6,705 nt of DNA from SSC4 sp964642445 (GTDB lineage: Bacteria > Chloroflexota > Anaerolineae > SSC4 > Amarolineaceae). The first letter of the stretch is position 1, and every line of letters begins with the position of its first letter. Where the stretch lies: the NCBI GenBank assembly GCA_964642445.1, contig CAZXQZ010000230.1, positions 1 through 6,705 on the forward strand, in the 5' to 3' direction. Of this stretch, positions 5,859 through 6,705 are shown piece by piece. The notes below the pieces were generated by a model. The model was not told the origin of the DNA and ran no database searches. It saw only the letters and a list, made by a program, of their open reading frames with translations. The translations under genes were made by a program, and so were the position numbers.

Positions 5859-6705
5859 ATGGACAAAATTCGCGTCCTGGTCGGCACACGCAAAGGCGCC
5901 TTCATTTTGACCTCAGACGAAGCACGCAGGCAGTGGAACGTCAGCGGACCCCACTTCGCTGGCTGGGAAATCTACCACATCAACGGCTCACCCGCCGACC
6001 CCAACCGGCTGTATGCCTCGCAGTCCACCGGCTGGTTTGGCCAGCTCATCCAGCGCTCCGACGACGGCGGGCAGACGTGGGCACCCGTCGGCAACGAGTT
6101 CGTCTACGCGGGCGTGCCCGGTACCCACCAGTGGTACGACGGCACCCAGCACCCCTGGGAGTTCAAACGCATCTGGCGGCTCGAACCATCCCTCACCGAC
6201 CCCGACGTGGTCTACGCCGGGGCGGAAGACGCGGCCTTGTTCCGCTCGAACGACGGCGGCAAGACGTGGCAGGAGCTCGCCGGTCTGCGCAGCGCCAAGG
6301 GCCACCTCTGGCAGCCCGGCGCCGGCGGCATGTGCCTGCACACCATCCTGCTCGATCCCAGCGATCCCCACCGTATCTACGTCGCCATCTCGGCCGCGGG
6401 TGCGTTTCGCAGCGACGATGGCGGTCAAACCTGGCGACCAATCAACCAGGGGCTGATCTCGAACTTCGAGCTGCCCGACCCCAACGCCGAGGTCGGGCAC
6501 TGCGTGCACAGCATCACCATGCACCCCGCCCGCCCGGGCGTGCTGTTCATGCAGAAACATTGGGACGTCATGCGCAGCGACGACGCCGGCGAGCGCTGGC
6601 ACGAGGTCAGCGGTAACCTGCCGAGCGACTTTGGTTTCCCGATCGCCGTGCACGCCCACGAGCCAGAGACGGTCTACGTGGTGCCGATCAAGAGCGATTC
6701 GGAGC
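5859..6705 (+). CDS. Asp-box (BNR/exo-alpha-sialidase-like) beta-propeller protein, 3' end outside window
   Basis: 282 codons are visible, beginning MDKIRVLVGTRKGAFIL; the gene runs off the right edge. Four Asp-box hairpins recur: RSDDGGQTW (66-74), RSNDGGKTW (129-137), RSDDGGQTW (184-192) and RSDDAGERW (239-247). Each is preceded by a D-P-rich strand such as PADPNRLYAS, LTDPDVVYAG and DPSDPHRIYV. This spacing (about 55-63 residues) is typical of sialidase/Vps10-type propellers. There is no signal peptide, so the product is probably cytoplasmic. Family members are often labelled exo-alpha-sialidase or glycosyl hydrolase, but the sialidase arginine triad cannot be confirmed, so enzymatic activity should not be assumed. 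The substrate is unknown. The gene has its own promoter and ribosome binding site and is unrelated to the restriction remnant upstream. Confidence 0.9.
   Translation, partial: MDKIRVLVGTRKGAFILTSDEARRQWNVSGPHFAGWEIYHINGSPADPNRLYASQSTGWFGQLIQRSDDGGQTWAPVGNEFVYAGVPGTHQWYDGTQHPWEFKRIWRLEPSLTDPDVVYAGAEDAALFRSNDGGKTWQELAGLRSAKGHLWQPGAGGMCLHTILLDPSDPHRIYVAISAAGAFRSDDGGQTWRPINQGLISNFELPDPNAEVGHCVHSITMHPARPGVLFMQKHWDVMRSDDAGERWHEVSGNLPSDFGFPIAVHAHEPETVYVVPIKSDSE

Noticed and set aside
5543..6616. HsdS residues 434-790 as a genuine extra domain
   Set aside because: The same DNA encodes conserved HsdM and Asp-box protein sequence in another frame, and contains a promoter; the residues are Arg/Pro/Gln-rich without motifs.
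5988..6659. 223-codon minus-strand frame in the Asp-box gene
   Set aside because: It is antisense to four well-formed Asp-box repeats and is best seen as a shadow.

Overview
The window is a GC-rich bacterial chromosome segment. Protein style (a DHH-CBS-nucleotidyltransferase fusion, a type I restriction family with the ADYLLFV and EAKPEGTTLSGVE signatures, and an Asp-box repeat protein) and scattered GC-rich palindromes suggest Chloroflexota or a similar deep-branching group. That assignment is an inference with moderate confidence. No rRNA, tRNA, CRISPR array or recognisable transposase is present.

Layout. (1) 1-192 is non-coding. It holds a heptameric tandem repeat at the edge (1-40) and a long hairpin (94-135). 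(2) 193-2907, minus strand, is one intact 904-residue gene: DHH/DHHA1 phosphoesterase, two CBS domains and a class II tRNA nucleotidyltransferase/poly(A) polymerase. It has a clear extended -10 promoter at 2937-2945. (3) About 3017-5699, plus strand, is a wrecked type I restriction-modification locus in the order R-S-M. hsdR keeps its N-terminal nuclease domain (with two frameshifts) and its C-terminal domain, but the whole helicase/translocase core is missing. At the join sits a perfect 28-bp palindrome. hsdS starts by an ATGA overlap with hsdR, keeps both target-recognition domains, and is cut just as its second conserved helix begins. It joins directly to the first ~40 codons of hsdM, which lacks a start codon and its entire catalytic part. 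(4) 5700-5858 carries a near-consensus sigma70 promoter (TTGACA, 17 bp, TACAAT) and a C/A-rich leader with a strong ribosome binding site. (5) From 5859 to the window end runs the start of an Asp-box (BNR-like) beta-propeller protein of the type often labelled exo-alpha-sialidase.

How the parts relate. The tRNA end-processing gene and the Asp-box gene are normal, separately promoted genes. The restriction locus between them looks like a decayed genomic island: all three subunits are recognisable, in order, and each has lost the part needed for activity. The main points of interest are how the deletions happened (palindromic elements, short homology at the S-M join), a second related palindrome inside the hsdS linker, and a misleading 790-codon open frame that begins as HsdS and reads out of frame through the hsdM remnant, the promoter and the start of the next gene. 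Frameshifts and large in-order losses could also come from assembly or base-calling errors, and reads would decide that. I do not see convincing evidence for a wholly new system.
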